A stretch of DNA of 64,000 nucleotides. Source: Methylocystis echinoides (lineage in GTDB: Bacteria; Pseudomonadota; Alphaproteobacteria; Rhizobiales; Beijerinckiaceae). Position 1 is the first letter of the stretch. Every line of letters starts with the position of its first letter. The notes below the pieces were generated by a model. The model saw only the letters and a program-made list of their open reading frames with translations, ran no database searches and was not told the origin of the DNA. Made by a program: the position numbers and the translations under genes. Positions 16,453 to 25,032 of this stretch are shown in pieces. Where the stretch lies: positions 2,046,501 to 2,110,500 of the forward strand of contig NZ_CP156084.1 in assembly GCF_040687965.1 (NCBI RefSeq), in the 5' to 3' direction.

Positions 16453-16584
16453 ATGACCAAGCTGTCCACCATCGTCGCCGCAGTCGTTCTGGTCTTGAGC
16501 GTCGGTCTCGCCAACACGGCCTCTGCGGCTCCTGAAGGCTTCAACAATTTTGACGGCAGCGCCTGCTACTGTATGGATCCCTAG
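16453..16584 (+). CDS. Short secreted Cys-containing peptide
   Basis: 43 residues, with GGGAG 8 bases before the ATG. A clean signal peptide (LSTIVAAVVLVLSVGLANTASAA) leaves a mature peptide of about 17 residues (PEGFNNFDGSACYCMDP) holding a CYC motif. The mature part could be a processed metal-binding or disulfide peptide. No family recognised; existence rests on the ribosome site and signal peptide. Confidence 0.5.
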   Translation: MTKLSTIVAAVVLVLSVGLANTASAAPEGFNNFDGSACYCMDP

Positions 16585-16601
16585 TTTCGCGGCTGCGGGC
16601 G

Positions 16602-17018
16602 TTACAGCAGGCCAAGCTGTGACTCAGCGAGACGCGACAACTCGGTGACGTCAATCTTGAAGTCGACACGCCCGCCGCGCCGCGCTTCGTCGTGACGGAT
16701 CGTAACCCGCAGCCGATAGGCGCCCTCCTTTGGCAAAGTCACATCGCCGCTCCACCCCTTCGTCGAGGTTGAGCGATAGATTGGCGCTCTCGCGGAGAGC
16801 GGCGTCAGGACAATCTCCAGCCATTTCGGCCGGGTCGACCGATATCTTATTTGAATGCGCTGACCGGCGCGGCCATGAAAAACGTCTTCATGCGCCTGCC
16901 AGCCATGCAATATGCCGCGAACGTGGATAGGCAAGTGACCATAGTGGCTCCGTTGCTCCACGGCGCAGGCGGGAGCCGCCCAGAGCGTGAACGCCAAAAA
17001 CGCTGCGACCCGCTTCAT
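16602..17018 (-). CDS. Secreted beta-sandwich-like hypothetical protein
   Basis: 138 residues with a signal peptide (RVAAFLAFTLWAAPACA). The rest alternates short beta-like segments (QRIQIRYRSTRPKWLEIVL, GAYRLRVTIRHDEARRGG, DFKIDVTEL) as in PPC-type or lysozyme-inhibitor-like sandwich domains. This is only a fold impression. It would act in the periplasm or outside. The upstream minus-strand gene ends 39 bp before its start. Confidence 0.65.
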   Translation of the reverse strand: MKRVAAFLAFTLWAAPACAVEQRSHYGHLPIHVRGILHGWQAHEDVFHGRAGQRIQIRYRSTRPKWLEIVLTPLSARAPIYRSTSTKGWSGDVTLPKEGAYRLRVTIRHDEARRGGRVDFKIDVTELSRLAESQLGLL

Positions 17019-17057
17019 CTCGGCATCCCTGATTGGCTTCCTTTAGGAGTTTCAAAG

Positions 17058-17681
17058 CTACTCTGGCCAGATCAAATGCACTTTATTAAAAAATGGGGCG
17101 ACGCGGCGCGAGCCATCGTGATAGCGCAGGTCGATACGGACGGCGTCTTCGCTCGGACGCATTTCGATCGACACGACCTCGACGCGACAGCACTGCCCAT
17201 TCCAGCAGGGGACCGGTTTCACCAGCGCCACGCCGGGCTTCAATTCGTCGGCATGGATGGTTGGGCAGCTCAGCGGAATGTCTTCGAGATTGATGATGGC
17301 GCCATACCGCGGATTGATCTCGCGTTGCGCTGGGCGCGACCACCAGCGGGTCGCCTTGCGACGGGTTCGAGAAGTCTCCTGCGTCGGTCGCCGCAATCCG
17401 TATCTCTCGGCGAGGGACGCGAGCAGAGCTTGCTGCGCGCGAAGGTGACGAGAATAGGAGATGTCTTCGCCATACCGCTCGTCCAAATACGCCAGCTCGT
17501 CTGCGAGGGCTTCTGCCCTGGCGTCGAGCCATGCTTGCCGGCTGTGGCCTAACTCCGGGTGTCCAACGACCAATCGACGGGCATGGGCGCGCACGACGTC
17601 GTGCAGCTCCATCAGGAAGGCGGCAAGGTCATTACGCGACCAGACCGCGGCCGCGCCCGCGCCATCCGAAAAACGTTCCAT
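17058..17681 (-). CDS. Hypothetical protein with helical N-half and beta C-half
   Basis: 207 residues if started at the ATG at 17681 (MERFSDG); an ATG at 17756 is possible. The N-terminal half is helical and charged (LAAFLMELHDVVRAHARRL). The C-terminal half has NPRYGAIINLEDIPLSCP and a WNGQCCRVEVV segment with a Cys pair and predicted beta strands. No signal peptide. Not recognised; downstream lies the secreted 138-residue protein on the same strand. Confidence 0.6.
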   Translation of the reverse strand: MERFSDGAGAAAVWSRNDLAAFLMELHDVVRAHARRLVVGHPELGHSRQAWLDARAEALADELAYLDERYGEDISYSRHLRAQQALLASLAERYGLRRPTQETSRTRRKATRWWSRPAQREINPRYGAIINLEDIPLSCPTIHADELKPGVALVKPVPCWNGQCCRVEVVSIEMRPSEDAVRIDLRYHDGSRRVAPFFNKVHLIWPE

Positions 17682-17880
17682 AACTCTAGGCCTGCATCTT
17701 CTCGCCGCGCCGGCGCGCGTCATGGAAGATAGTGGCGCGGGCAGGATGTCTTTCAAGCGCCGCCCGCCACGCCGAGCCAGCGAGCGCCGGTCTGAAGGTC
17801 GATTTCGTTACTGAATCTGCGTCGAGGGCGTTTTCGCTCGGATCCAAAGCTGCGGCGAGGCCAAAGGCGCGAGAACGACG

Positions 17881-18837
17881 CTACTCGTGCGTCGCGTCCT
17901 CGTGAAAGGATGGCTGCGTCTCTCGAAAGTTCGTCCCTTGGGGCGCTTCGACGATCAGGCTCATGGCGCGCCGCAAATGACCTTCGGCCTGGTTGAGCGC
18001 CGCTTCCGCCGCGTCGCGCCCGTAACCCTGCAGCAGCAGGAAAGCAAGTTTCACGCTTCCGCCGGCTTGCTGCAGCGCCGCGTGAATCTCCTCTTCATCG
18101 CGGCCCGTCAGGCGTGAGAGGATTTTCTCGCTCCTTTTGATCAGCTTCCTGTTCGAGGCCTGCACGTCCACCATGAGGCCGTCGTAAACCCGACCAAGCA
18201 GGATCATGACGAGAGACGACAGCAGAATGAGCGTGATGCGCTGGGCGGTTCCGGCCTTCATTCGGGTTGAGCCGGCGATCGGCTCCGGGCCCGTTTCGAG
18301 AAAGATCGCGTGATCGGCCTCCTGAAGAAGCGGCGTCCCCCGGTTATTGGCGACGCCGATCGTCAAGGCGCCTCTTTTCTTGGCCTCGCGTAAGCAGGCG
18401 AGCGTGAAAGGCGTCGTGCCGCTAGCGGCGACCCCTATGATCACATCCGACGCGCCGATCTCATGACGCCGGACGAGTTCGATCGCTTGCTGGTCCTGAT
18501 CTTCGGCGCCTTCGACGGCGCGGAGGAGGGCGGTTTGCCCGCCGGCAATGAGGAGCAGAAGTCTATCTTGCGGCCAGCCGAAGGTCGGCATGAGCTCGGC
18601 CCCGTCCTGAGCCGCCAAACGACCGGACGTGCCGGCCCCTACGTAAACGAGCCGCCCGGGTCCGCGTAGCCGGCGCTCGATCGCAAGCCCGGCGCGCTCG
18701 ATCGCAGGCCGCGCGGCGCGCACGGCCGCGACTGCGGAAAAATGACCCTCGATCATGGACTCCAGTATTTCCGCCGGCTCCCAAAGATCGATTTTTGCGT
18801 AGCGCGGGCTCTGGCGTTCCGTCTCAGTCGGACTCAT
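17881..18837 (-). CDS. murQ: N-acetylmuramic acid 6-phosphate etherase MurQ
   Basis: Cleaves the D-lactyl ether of MurNAc-6-phosphate to give GlcNAc-6-phosphate during cell-wall recycling. 318 residues from the ATG at 18837, the usual MurQ length; an ATG at 18858 is the alternative. The SIS fold is seen in VYVGAGTSGRLAAQDGAEL, GVAASGTTPFT and PEPIAGSTRMKAGTAQ (the MurQ signature), followed by the C-terminal helical/UBA-like region. It is divergent from the SIS deaminase-nagA pair, which would use its product. No AnmK or MurNAc transporter gene is visible. Confidence 0.93.
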   Translation of the reverse strand: MSPTETERQSPRYAKIDLWEPAEILESMIEGHFSAVAAVRAARPAIERAGLAIERRLRGPGRLVYVGAGTSGRLAAQDGAELMPTFGWPQDRLLLLIAGGQTALLRAVEGAEDQDQQAIELVRRHEIGASDVIIGVAASGTTPFTLACLREAKKRGALTIGVANNRGTPLLQEADHAIFLETGPEPIAGSTRMKAGTAQRITLILLSSLVMILLGRVYDGLMVDVQASNRKLIKRSEKILSRLTGRDEEEIHAALQQAGGSVKLAFLLLQGYGRDAAEAALNQAEGHLRRAMSLIVEAPQGTNFRETQPSFHEDATHE

Positions 18838-18984
18838 CGGCGTAATTCCAGCTGACATGCCGCATATGGCCAGCGCCTGGAGAAGTTCAAGCGAAGCTTC
18901 GTTCAAGTGTCCGACGACCCATTGACGGAACTTGCCTTCCAGTTGGTCTGCGGCAATTTCCTCTACGTTGGGCCCGAGCGAAAG

Positions 18985-20025
18985 ATGAAGATAATGAGCG
19001 TTATCGACGCGCAGATGAGCGAGGACATGCGAGCGGCTCCGGCCGCCGTGGAGCGACAGGAGGAGGCGCTCGCCGGCGTTCTTCCGGTCCTTATCGAGAG
19101 GTTGCGGCGCAAGCCTCCACAGGTTGTCGTTACCTGTGCGCGCGGCAGCTCCGCCCATGCGGCCACCTTCGGCAAGCATCTCATCGAGCGATACCTCGGC
19201 ATTGTCGTCGCGGCCGCGGCGCCAAACATCGCGACGATCTACCATCAGCGTCTGCGCCTGTCCGATCAGTTCCTTCTGGCGATTTCGCAGTCGGGAGAAA
19301 GCAACGATATCATTGAACAGGCGGTCGCGGCGCGTTCCTGCGGAGCGGTGACCGCCTGCATTACGAATAGTCCGGAAAGCCAGCTGGCGCAGGCCTGCGA
19401 ATTCGTCTTGCCAATGGCGGCCGGCCCTGAACACAGCATCCCCGCGACCAAGACCTTCGTCGCATCCTTGTCGGCTCTGGCGCGATTAGCGGCCCTCTGG
19501 GCGCAAGACGCGGCGCTCGCGGGCGCGTTGCGGTCATTGCCGGATCGTCTCGCCGCCGCCGGCGCCCTCGACTGGGGCTGCCTCCTGGAGGTTCTTGCAG
19601 ACGCAGAAAGCCTCGTGACGATCGGGCGCGGTCCGACGCTCGCCATCGCGCGCGAGGCGGCGTTGAAACTGAAGGAAGCGTCGGATATTCATGCCGAGGC
19701 CTTCTCCGCAGCCGAATTTCGCCACGGTCCAATCGCTTTGGTTTCGCCTCGTTATCCCGTGCTCATGTTTGCGCCGACGGACGCCGCCGCCGCTGGCATG
19801 ACGGCGCTCGCCGCCGATCTGACGGCGAAGGGCGCGGCGGTCTTCGTCACCTCCTCGCAGGAATCGACGCTGAACCGGCTTCCCGCGCTGCCCTCCCATC
19901 ATCCTGAAACCGACGCGATCTGCCTCATCCAAAGCTTCTACGCCATGGTCGTTCGCTTGGCGGCAAGACGCGGAAAGAACGCCGATCGCCCGCGCCACCT
20001 ACACAAAATTACCCGCACGCGATGA
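18985..20025 (+). CDS. SIS-type glucosamine-6-phosphate deaminase (NagB-II-like)
   Basis: Double-SIS protein, about 346 residues, homologous to the isomerase half of GlmS but lacking its glutaminase domain. Key motifs are CARGSSAHAATFGK, AISQSGESNDI, GPEHSIPATKTF and EAALKLKEASDIHAEAF with FRHGPIAL. With nagA overlapping immediately downstream, the expected role is deamination of GlcN-6-phosphate to fructose-6-phosphate, as for NagB-II of several alphaproteobacteria. The start at 18985 (MKIMSVID) is chosen by similarity; the frame opens at 18907. Confidence 0.85.
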   Translation: MKIMSVIDAQMSEDMRAAPAAVERQEEALAGVLPVLIERLRRKPPQVVVTCARGSSAHAATFGKHLIERYLGIVVAAAAPNIATIYHQRLRLSDQFLLAISQSGESNDIIEQAVAARSCGAVTACITNSPESQLAQACEFVLPMAAGPEHSIPATKTFVASLSALARLAALWAQDAALAGALRSLPDRLAAAGALDWGCLLEVLADAESLVTIGRGPTLAIAREAALKLKEASDIHAEAFSAAEFRHGPIALVSPRYPVLMFAPTDAAAAGMTALAADLTAKGAAVFVTSSQESTLNRLPALPSHHPETDAICLIQSFYAMVVRLAARRGKNADRPRHLHKITRTR

Positions 20026-21197
20026 GCCGCTCCTCGACGCATGCGGTCGCCGCGGACGTCGTCTTCGACGGCGAAACGCGGCACGGCGACGTCGCCGTCG
20101 TGATTGAAGACGGACGAATCGCCGCGCTGACGGCGCGGTCGGCCCTCTCCTCCACCATCGGCGTCTACACGGCGGCCCCGGGCGCGTGGCTCGCGCCGGG
20201 CTTTATCGACATTCAGGCGAACGGCGGCGGAGATGTTCTGTTCAACGCCGATCCGACGCCGGCGGCTCTCGCCAAAATCGTCTCGGCTCATCGCAAATTC
20301 GGAGTGACGGGGCTTATGCCCACGCTCATCACCGACGATGACGAGACGATCGCTGCGGCGCTCGCGGCCGTAAGCGCTATCATGCCCGCGGAGCCGGGCG
20401 TTCTGGGAATCCATCTCGAGGGCCCGTTTCTATCTCCTCAGAAGCCAGGCGTTCATCGGCGTGACTTCATCCGCCGTCCGCGAGCAGAGGATCGCCGAAT
20501 GCTCGGCGCTTTCCACGGCGGCGTCTTGCTCGTGACCCTTGCGCCCGAGGAGGCGCCAAAGGGCTTCATCGCCGAACTCGTCGCCGCCGGCGCGAAGGTC
20601 TCGCTCGGCCATTCGATGGCGACCTATGAGCAAACGCGCGCCGCAATGGCCGAAGGGCTGACGGGCTTCACCCATCTCTTCAACGCGATGCGCCCGCTTT
20701 CCGCGCGCGAGCCCGGACCCGTCGCGGCGGCGCTCGAGTCGCCCAACGCATACTATGGCCTCATCGTCGACGGCGAGCATGTCGCCCCCGCCATGCTGGC
20801 GTTGGCGATGCGCGGCGTCGGTCGGCCCATGCTGGTCAGCGACGCCATGCCGCCGGTCGGCGGAACGTCTTCGGAGTTCGATCTCCTGGGCCGGCGGATT
20901 ACAGTCCGCGACGGCAGTTGCCGCACGCAGGACGGCGCGCTCGCGGGCTCGTCCATCGATATGGCCACCGCGGTTCGCAATTGCGTCAGGCTTCTCGGGC
21001 TCCCGCTGGAGCGCGCCTTGCGCTGCGCTTCGCTTCACCCCGCCGATTTTCTCGGCCTCGGACATTCGCTCGGCCGCCTCGCGCCGGGATATCGGGCCGA
21101 CATGGCGGCCTTCGATCCGAGAGATATCTCTGTCTCCGCCGTCTGGGTCGCTGGGGCAAGGTCAGATGATCGTCCGTGGGCCGAGACCTCGCGATAG
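20022..21197 (+). CDS. nagA: N-acetylglucosamine-6-phosphate deacetylase NagA
   Basis: Amidohydrolase that removes acetate from GlcNAc-6-phosphate, feeding the deaminase encoded just upstream. 391 residues. Motifs: PGFIDIQANGGGDVLFN (start of the barrel), GIHLEGPFLSPQKPGVH with the metal-binding Glu, SLGHSMATYEQ with metal His, GFTHLFNAM and LVSDAMPPVGG with the catalytic Asp. It overlaps the preceding gene by 4 bp (ATGA) and is followed by a strong terminator hairpin. Confidence 0.94.
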   Translation: MSRSSTHAVAADVVFDGETRHGDVAVVIEDGRIAALTARSALSSTIGVYTAAPGAWLAPGFIDIQANGGGDVLFNADPTPAALAKIVSAHRKFGVTGLMPTLITDDDETIAAALAAVSAIMPAEPGVLGIHLEGPFLSPQKPGVHRRDFIRRPRAEDRRMLGAFHGGVLLVTLAPEEAPKGFIAELVAAGAKVSLGHSMATYEQTRAAMAEGLTGFTHLFNAMRPLSAREPGPVAAALESPNAYYGLIVDGEHVAPAMLALAMRGVGRPMLVSDAMPPVGGTSSEFDLLGRRITVRDGSCRTQDGALAGSSIDMATAVRNCVRLLGLPLERALRCASLHPADFLGLGHSLGRLAPGYRADMAAFDPRDISVSAVWVAGARSDDRPWAETSR

Positions 21198-21233
21198 GCC
21201 GCGATCGGCGCGCGGCCGGGCGCCGAAGCTGTC

Positions 21234-21271
21234 GGGCGGTTCTCCCGGAAAGGGACGAACCGCCCATTTTT
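21234..21271 (+). terminator. Intrinsic terminator after nagA
   Basis: GGGCGGTTC (21234-21242) pairs perfectly with GAACCGCCC (21257-21265), 14-base loop, followed directly by ATTTTT (21266-21271). It is a classical rho-independent terminator on the plus strand, 36 bases after the nagA stop. Confidence 0.85.
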
Positions 21272-21280
21272 CGTCGTCGC

Positions 21281-21829
21281 TCAGTGGCCCCGGGCGCGCG
21301 CTTTCTTTGGCGCCGGCGTCGGGGCCGGCTCCGCGGCGGGGGGCGGCGGCGTCACTGGCATATACTGCAGACTGACGTTGCCGATGCCCGCAGACAGATT
21401 GAGGCCGGTTCCGGCCGACACCGAGATCGGCTGCAGGGAGATGGTCTTGCCGGAGCCGCCGACGAGCACGGCGCCGCCGACGCCGGCGCCAACCGCCACG
21501 GACCCTTGCGCGCCGGCGTAATCTCCGGCAAGCGCGCCGGGACCGACCGTATCCGTCGCCGCCAGCACGCCCCAGACCAATTGGCCCGAGCCGCTGACGC
21601 CGATGTTCAGGCCGACATTGGTCAGGCGGCCGATATAATGCGATGTCGCCCCGCCTTTATCGGTAAACACGCAATCGAGGGCCTGGTTTTCCATCAGGAT
21701 CATCCCGACGCCGCCGGAAATATGGCAGACCAGCGTGCCAACCTTTGCGGTTTGAGCCGAAGCTGCCGGGGTTAAGCTGAGGACGAGCAGCAGGGCGCTG
21801 AAATTGCGAAGCAAGCCATATCTAACCAT
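21281..21829 (-). CDS. DUF992 family exported protein
   Basis: 182 residues from the ATG at 21829, behind GGAAGG. Signal peptide (LLRNFSALLLVLSLTPAASA), then the DUF992 pattern: KVGTLVCHISGGVGMI, the CVF pair partner Cys (ALDCVFTD), SHYIGRLTNVGLNIGVS and a Gly/Ala-rich beta stretch with WGV. The tail is Pro/Ala-rich and basic. DUF992 proteins are widespread in Hyphomicrobiales, predicted to be periplasmic or outer-membrane associated, with no known function. It is convergent with nagA. Confidence 0.85.
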   Translation of the reverse strand: MVRYGLLRNFSALLLVLSLTPAASAQTAKVGTLVCHISGGVGMILMENQALDCVFTDKGGATSHYIGRLTNVGLNIGVSGSGQLVWGVLAATDTVGPGALAGDYAGAQGSVAVGAGVGGAVLVGGSGKTISLQPISVSAGTGLNLSAGIGNVSLQYMPVTPPPPAAEPAPTPAPKKARARGH

Positions 21830-22058
21830 TGAGGCCTTCCAAATCATTAGTTGCGCCGCCGGCCGATAGGCGCGAGCGCGATTCCCTTTACGCTTGCACC
21901 TTAGCTGGAAAAACCCGGCTTTCATATGCGACGCTTCTGCATGACCGGCTCCCTGACGATCCAATAGGACGCTTCGCTTTTGGCCGACGGCAGGCTGGTA
22001 GAATGGGCCACTCTCCATATCTGACGCAGCAGCCGTCGAGCATGAGAGGAGACGTCCC

Positions 22059-23615
22059 ATGAATCCGCTAAAGGCGCCGCGCGCGCGGTCCTTCGGACAT
22101 GACGTCTTTGCCTCCGTCGTCGTCTTCCTGGTCGCGCTGCCGCTTTCCATGGGCATTGCGATCGCCTCCGGCGTGCCCATTGAAAAGGCCGCCGCGGTTG
22201 GCCTGGCGACGGCGATCATCGGCGGCCTCGTTGTCGGGCCCCTCTCGGGCAGTCCGTTGCAGGTGAGCGGCCCGGCCGCCGGCCTCACGGTGATGGTCGC
22301 GGCCTTCATCCAGAAATATGGCTTCGAGACGCTGGGGATCATCGTAGCGATCGGCGGCCTCATCCAGGTTCTTGCCGGGGTCTGTCGTCTCGGGCCCGTG
22401 TTTCGGGCCGTATCTCCGGCGCTCATTCAGGGCATGCTCGCCGGCATCGGCGTGCTGATCTTCGCCTCACAGTTTCACGTCATGGTGGACGACGTCCCGC
22501 CCGGCACGGGCAAGGAATTCGGCGGCGTCATCAATCTCTGGCTTTTGCCGGGGGCGATTGTGAAAGGCGTCGCCGAGCCGGAACACCGCCCCGCAGCGCT
22601 CATCGGGCTCCTGGCCGTCTCGATCGTCGCTTCATGGGCCGTCCTGGCGCCGAAAGCGCTGAGACTCGTGCCCGCCGCCCTGCTTGGAGTCGTCGCCGCG
22701 ACATTAGCCGCCTGGGCTTTCGATCTGGACGTCAGGCGCGTGCCGGTGCCGGAGCGCCTGCTCGACGCCGCGCGCCCCCCAAGCCTGGCCGATCTCGACG
22801 CTTTGCGCGACGTCGGCGTCTGGCTTGCCGGGCTGTCGCTCGCCTTCGTCGCCAGCGCCGAGTCGCTGCTCACCGCGACGGCGGCGGACTCGCTGCAGCG
22901 CCATGCCGAGCGTACGGCGTACAGCCGGGAACTGGTCGCGCAGGGGATCGGGAACATTCTGTGCGGCGTGATGAACGTCTTGCCGCTCACGGGCGTGATC
23001 GTGCGCACCTCCGCAAATGTCATGGCTGGCGCGCGCACGCGGCTTTCCGCCTTTTTGCACGGCGCCTGGATACTGCTCTTCGTGCTGCTGCTCCCGCAAT
23101 TGTTGACCATGATCCCGATCGCCGCCCTCGCCGCGATCCTGGTGTATACCGGGGCGAAGCTCGTTAAGCTTGATTTCGCGAAGGATCTGTGGCGACAGGA
23201 TCGCATCGAAGCGCTGGTCTTCGGCGTCACCTTCGCAGGAGTCGTGGGCTTCGATCTCCTGACAGGCATTCTGCTCGGCCTTGTCGTGTCGCTGGCGCGG
23301 CTGATCTACACTTTCTCCCATCTCGCGGTTACGGTCGAGAAGAACGAAGCCTCGGGCGCGGCGCATGTGTTTCTCGACGGCGCGGCGACGTTCATCCGCC
23401 TGCCGAGATTCGCCGCGGCGCTCGAGAGGATTCCGGCCGGCTACGATGCGCACATACATCTGCGCGGCCTCACCTATATCGATCACGCCTGTCTGACGAT
23501 GCTCATGGACTGGGGCGAAAATCACGAAGCCGCGGGCGGGCGGGTGCATCTCGACCGGGACATATTGCACCGCCTCTTCGAGCAAAAGGCGTGGCGCTCA
23601 GCGAACGCGACCTGA
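22059..23615 (+). CDS. SulP-family anion transporter
   Basis: 518 residues, behind GAGGAGACGTCCC. The N-terminal part carries the SulP helices, with GLATAIIGGLVVGPLSGSPLQVSGPAAGLTV as family signature and repeated hydrophobic spans. The C-terminal STAS-like part (about 420-515) has the YIDHACLTMLMDWG segment. The family carries sulfate, bicarbonate or other anions. The PLSMGIAIASGVP-type start resembles proteobacterial low-affinity sulfate/bicarbonate transporters. No carbonic anhydrase or sulfate gene is next to it, so the substrate is open. Confidence 0.9.
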   Translation: MNPLKAPRARSFGHDVFASVVVFLVALPLSMGIAIASGVPIEKAAAVGLATAIIGGLVVGPLSGSPLQVSGPAAGLTVMVAAFIQKYGFETLGIIVAIGGLIQVLAGVCRLGPVFRAVSPALIQGMLAGIGVLIFASQFHVMVDDVPPGTGKEFGGVINLWLLPGAIVKGVAEPEHRPAALIGLLAVSIVASWAVLAPKALRLVPAALLGVVAATLAAWAFDLDVRRVPVPERLLDAARPPSLADLDALRDVGVWLAGLSLAFVASAESLLTATAADSLQRHAERTAYSRELVAQGIGNILCGVMNVLPLTGVIVRTSANVMAGARTRLSAFLHGAWILLFVLLLPQLLTMIPIAALAAILVYTGAKLVKLDFAKDLWRQDRIEALVFGVTFAGVVGFDLLTGILLGLVVSLARLIYTFSHLAVTVEKNEASGAAHVFLDGAATFIRLPRFAAALERIPAGYDAHIHLRGLTYIDHACLTMLMDWGENHEAAGGRVHLDRDILHRLFEQKAWRSANAT

Positions 23616-23636
23616 GCGACGCGAGGATACGGCGCG

Positions 23637-25025
23637 CTAAAACCCGCCCCCGGTGGTGAATTCATCGTCCGGCGCGCCGCCGAACGCCCCGCCGGGCGGA
23701 AAGAACGGGCCCGGATCGATGGTCTCGCCCCAAGGCGGTAAAGGCGGCCGCTGATAGCCCTGGCGGAGAATTTGGCCGAGAACAGCGCCCGCGAGCGCGC
23801 CTTTGAGAATGCCGCCGATCACGTCGCCGATGGCGCTTTCATTGCGGAACGTCGTTCCCGGATAGTCATAGCGACGCCGCTGAAACTCCGCGCGCGCGCG
23901 TTCTATTTCCGTCCGTTTCGCGGCTGCGGCGTCGAGCATCGTCCTCAGCTGCGAGATGTCGGCCTCTGTTTTGCCGAGAGCCTTGGTCAGCGCATCAATC
24001 GTTTCGACGATGCGTTGATCCTTTTCAGTTTTGGTGCGCTCGGCCTCGCGAAAGAGCGTCAACACCTCGTCGCGCTCGTCATTCTCGCGCATCATCGTTA
24101 CGGCCTCGGCGAAGGCTCCCTCATTGTTTCGCCCGATGAGCAAATAATACTGCCGGTTCGCCTCCTCGAACGCGCGCGCCGCCGCGGCGCGCGCCGCCTC
24201 GCTCGCCTCGAGAGCTTCTCTCTTCTCTCGCGCCTTCTGCTGCAACGCGGCCCCACCCGCCTCTTCGATCCTGCTCTGGAGCAATAAGCTCATGCGCCGC
24301 TGTTCGGTTTGCAGGGTCGCGGCGATTTCATGCGCATGGGCCTGCAATCTGCCCGGGATGTCATTGAGCAACTGGTAATTGCCACGCGCCGTCTTGAAGT
24401 CGACCAGTTTCGCGACGAGCCCGTCGATGTATCGGACGAGTGCGGAGGCTTTATAGTCCGGCTCGCCAAATTTGCGGCTCCACAGATACATGAAAAGCGG
24501 ATCTTCTTCGTAAGGAATTTTTTTGCGCTCACGGTCGGCCTCGGCCTGCGACGCCTTTCTTTGCGCCTGCGCAAGGGTCTCTTGCAGCGACGCGATCCTT
24601 TCGTTGAGGTCGCGCCATTTCGCGTCCTCGCCGAGGCGAGCGGCTACATCGTGCTCGAAGTTCTGCAAGGCCAGCGCCGCCGCCTCATCGTCGCGCGCCC
24701 GGTCGTCCTTCTCCGCCTCTGCTTTGCGGAGAGCCTCGGCCGACGCGTCGCGTCGCCGGGACGCGTCTTCCAGGTTGCGATTGATCTGGTCCAACGCCGC
24801 TTTCGCCTGCTTCTCGGCTGCGTCGAGGTCCTCGACAAGCTCTCCGCCGCGGATGAGCTCGAATTTGACCTGCGCCAGCGCGTTAAGCTGCGTGAGGCGA
24901 TCGCGTCGGAGCTTCGCGGCGCGTTGCGACGCTTCGCTCAACGCGGCGCCAATACGCATTTCCTCTTCACGCGCCTCCGCGTAGGCGTTCTCGATGAACC
25001 GCAGCGTCTCGAGCCCCGTAATCAT
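23637..25025 (-). CDS. Long coiled-coil protein with C-terminal glycine-zipper helix
   Basis: 462 residues, mostly heptad coiled coil (about 10-175 and 250-395). An intervening segment (YEEDPLFMYLWSRKFGEPDYKA) looks globular and conserved in character. Near residue 405 comes a glycine-zipper helix (AIGDVIGGILKGALAGAVLG), and the end is Pro/Gly-rich, finishing DDEFTTGGGF. No enzymatic motif. It is the last of four genes read from 27378; 7 bp separate it from the DUF6384-like gene. Probably a structural partner of the two upstream proteins. Confidence 0.75.
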   Translation of the reverse strand: MITGLETLRFIENAYAEAREEEMRIGAALSEASQRAAKLRRDRLTQLNALAQVKFELIRGGELVEDLDAAEKQAKAALDQINRNLEDASRRRDASAEALRKAEAEKDDRARDDEAAALALQNFEHDVAARLGEDAKWRDLNERIASLQETLAQAQRKASQAEADRERKKIPYEEDPLFMYLWSRKFGEPDYKASALVRYIDGLVAKLVDFKTARGNYQLLNDIPGRLQAHAHEIAATLQTEQRRMSLLLQSRIEEAGGAALQQKAREKREALEASEAARAAAARAFEEANRQYYLLIGRNNEGAFAEAVTMMRENDERDEVLTLFREAERTKTEKDQRIVETIDALTKALGKTEADISQLRTMLDAAAAKRTEIERARAEFQRRRYDYPGTTFRNESAIGDVIGGILKGALAGAVLGQILRQGYQRPPLPPWGETIDPGPFFPPGGAFGGAPDDEFTTGGGF

Positions 25026-25032
25026 CGTGATC

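Noticed and set aside
15969-16535. Open frame of 188 codons on the plus strand
   Set aside because: Low-quality, Arg/Ser-rich translation. Two better small frames with helix or signal peptide and a ribosome site occupy the same stretch in another frame.
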